Source: RZYY01 sp036794825 (GTDB lineage Bacteria > Bacteroidota > Bacteroidia > Bacteroidales > 4484-276). From it: a DNA stretch of 64,000 nt. The stretch spans positions 48,874-112,873 of the forward strand of contig DAIRGA010000016.1 of assembly GCA_036794825.1 (NCBI GenBank), in the 5' to 3' direction. A program made the position numbers and the translations under genes. Positions 63,543 through 64,000 of this stretch are shown in pieces. Under the pieces are notes generated by a model, which worked only from the letters and a program-made list of their open reading frames with translations, was not told where the DNA came from and did not search any database. Position 1 is the first letter of the stretch, and each line of letters opens with the position of its first letter.

Positions 63543-64000
63543 GCAGTTAAATCATTTGATTTACTCCCAAATATCATTTGATTCAGAACTTCTGACCCAA
63601 TATTGGTTTTCAAGCGATTACAAAGACTGTATCATAAATCGGAATGTCGTAAGTTTGAGATTTCTCCCTCGCTGCGCTCAGTCGAAATGACATTTTCATA
63701 TGGGATTATGGTGGCAGAGTGCGGCGCTTCGCGCCGCACTCTGCCCCTATATCCACAAAAGACAAACAATATCATTTCGACCGAAAACACAAGCGAAGCG
63801 CAGTGTTGAAGAGAGAAATCTAATCATGTGCGAAATGCACTTTTGCGCTGGGTCAGGAGTTCTGAGATTTCAGTTGTTTTTGATTCATTATCAACCAGTT
63901 ATTCTTTCAAACAGCGTAAAGAAAAATGAAATAGTTTGTCGTTGCTCCTGACTTGTCCCCCCCTTTCACTTTGAAAAATTAATCATCACAAAATCAGTTT
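63543..64000. other. Gene-free right end of the window
   Basis: This is 458 bases with no credible gene. It contains a nested palindromic element (63658-63821); the rest is AT-rich sequence in which I see no RNA gene or promoter that I can support. Confidence 0.6.
63658..63821. repeat. Nested palindromic intergenic element
   Basis: The outer arms AGATTTCTC (63658-63666) and GAGAAATCT (63813-63821), and the middle arms GTCGAAATGA (63681-63690) and TCATTTCGAC (63772-63781), flank a central perfect 15-bp hairpin with a 3-base loop (63713-63745, arm GGCAGAGTGCGGCGC). Sequences of this kind recur between genes in Bacteroidota genomes, as I recall. Confidence 0.75.

Noticed and set aside
1..64000. 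tRNA, rRNA, tmRNA or riboswitch genes
   Set aside because: I scanned the intergenic regions for cloverleaf-type or known riboswitch patterns and found none that I could support; a tRNAscan-SE/Infernal run would settle it.

Overview
The window is chromosomal DNA from a member of the Bacteroidota, most likely an environmental, Bacteroidales-like lineage. The evidence is four or more secreted proteins with type IX secretion (T9SS type A) C-terminal sorting domains, TAnnTTTG-type -7 promoter elements in place of sigma70 boxes, a DnaE with a fused proofreading exonuclease, a BatA-type protein, DUF4838 and DUF6599-like families, and no clear Shine-Dalgarno sequences. No rRNA, tRNA, CRISPR array, integrase or transposase was recognised. 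All protein-family calls come from reading motifs by eye; no database search was run.

Layout. 1-2.2 kb: the 3' part of a hybrid histidine kinase and a response regulator/histidine kinase. 2.3-4.5 kb: ugd and a UDP-glucuronate decarboxylase, which together make UDP-xylose, closed by a strong terminator. 4.8-6.9 kb: a membrane-anchored HdrD/GlpC-like Fe-S protein. 7.2-21.0 kb: a glycan-use locus with a sugar MFS transporter, GH38 mannosidase-like enzyme, DUF4838 lipoprotein, GH3 with PA14, a six-hairpin-type protein, a RhuM/phospholipase-D-like fusion wedged between glycosidases, and a GH29 fucosidase. No SusC/SusD pair is present. 21.1-29.3 kb: four tandem reverse-strand paralogues, each a secreted Asp-box beta-propeller with a T9SS tail, each with its own putative promoter and terminator.

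29.7-50.9 kb is mainly housekeeping: an epimerase plus steroid-5-alpha-reductase-like pair, a SirB1-type protein, MlaE-MlaF-CvpA, a NimA-like flavoprotein, a holin-like membrane protein, a large HExxH/TolB/outer-membrane protein, an RluA-type pseudouridine synthase, panB, a lipoprotein, a DUF58 protein, trxA, dnaE, a DUF4468-like protein and parC. 50.9-51.9 kb is a gene-free block of palindromic repeats containing a 247-bp direct duplication; a related element recurs at 59.7 kb. 51.9-54.5 kb: an isochorismatase-fold hydrolase and a BatA protein. 54.7-57.8 kb: an AT-rich patch with an S74-chaperone surface protein, a GH16 glucanase-like enzyme and a small T9SS protein, followed by a lipoprotein. 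59.1-63.5 kb: a rubrerythrin-like protein, gdhA, a Tat-exported DUF362 protein and a DUF6599-like protein. The last 450 bases hold a nested palindromic element and no gene.

The strongest candidates for something little described are the four-paralogue propeller array, the RhuM-PLD gene embedded in a glycosidase operon, and the two-hairpin repeat family. None of these is proven to be a new system. Several start codons were moved from upstream TTG codons to nearby ATG (or GTG) codons on signal-peptide and overlap grounds, as noted in the entries.
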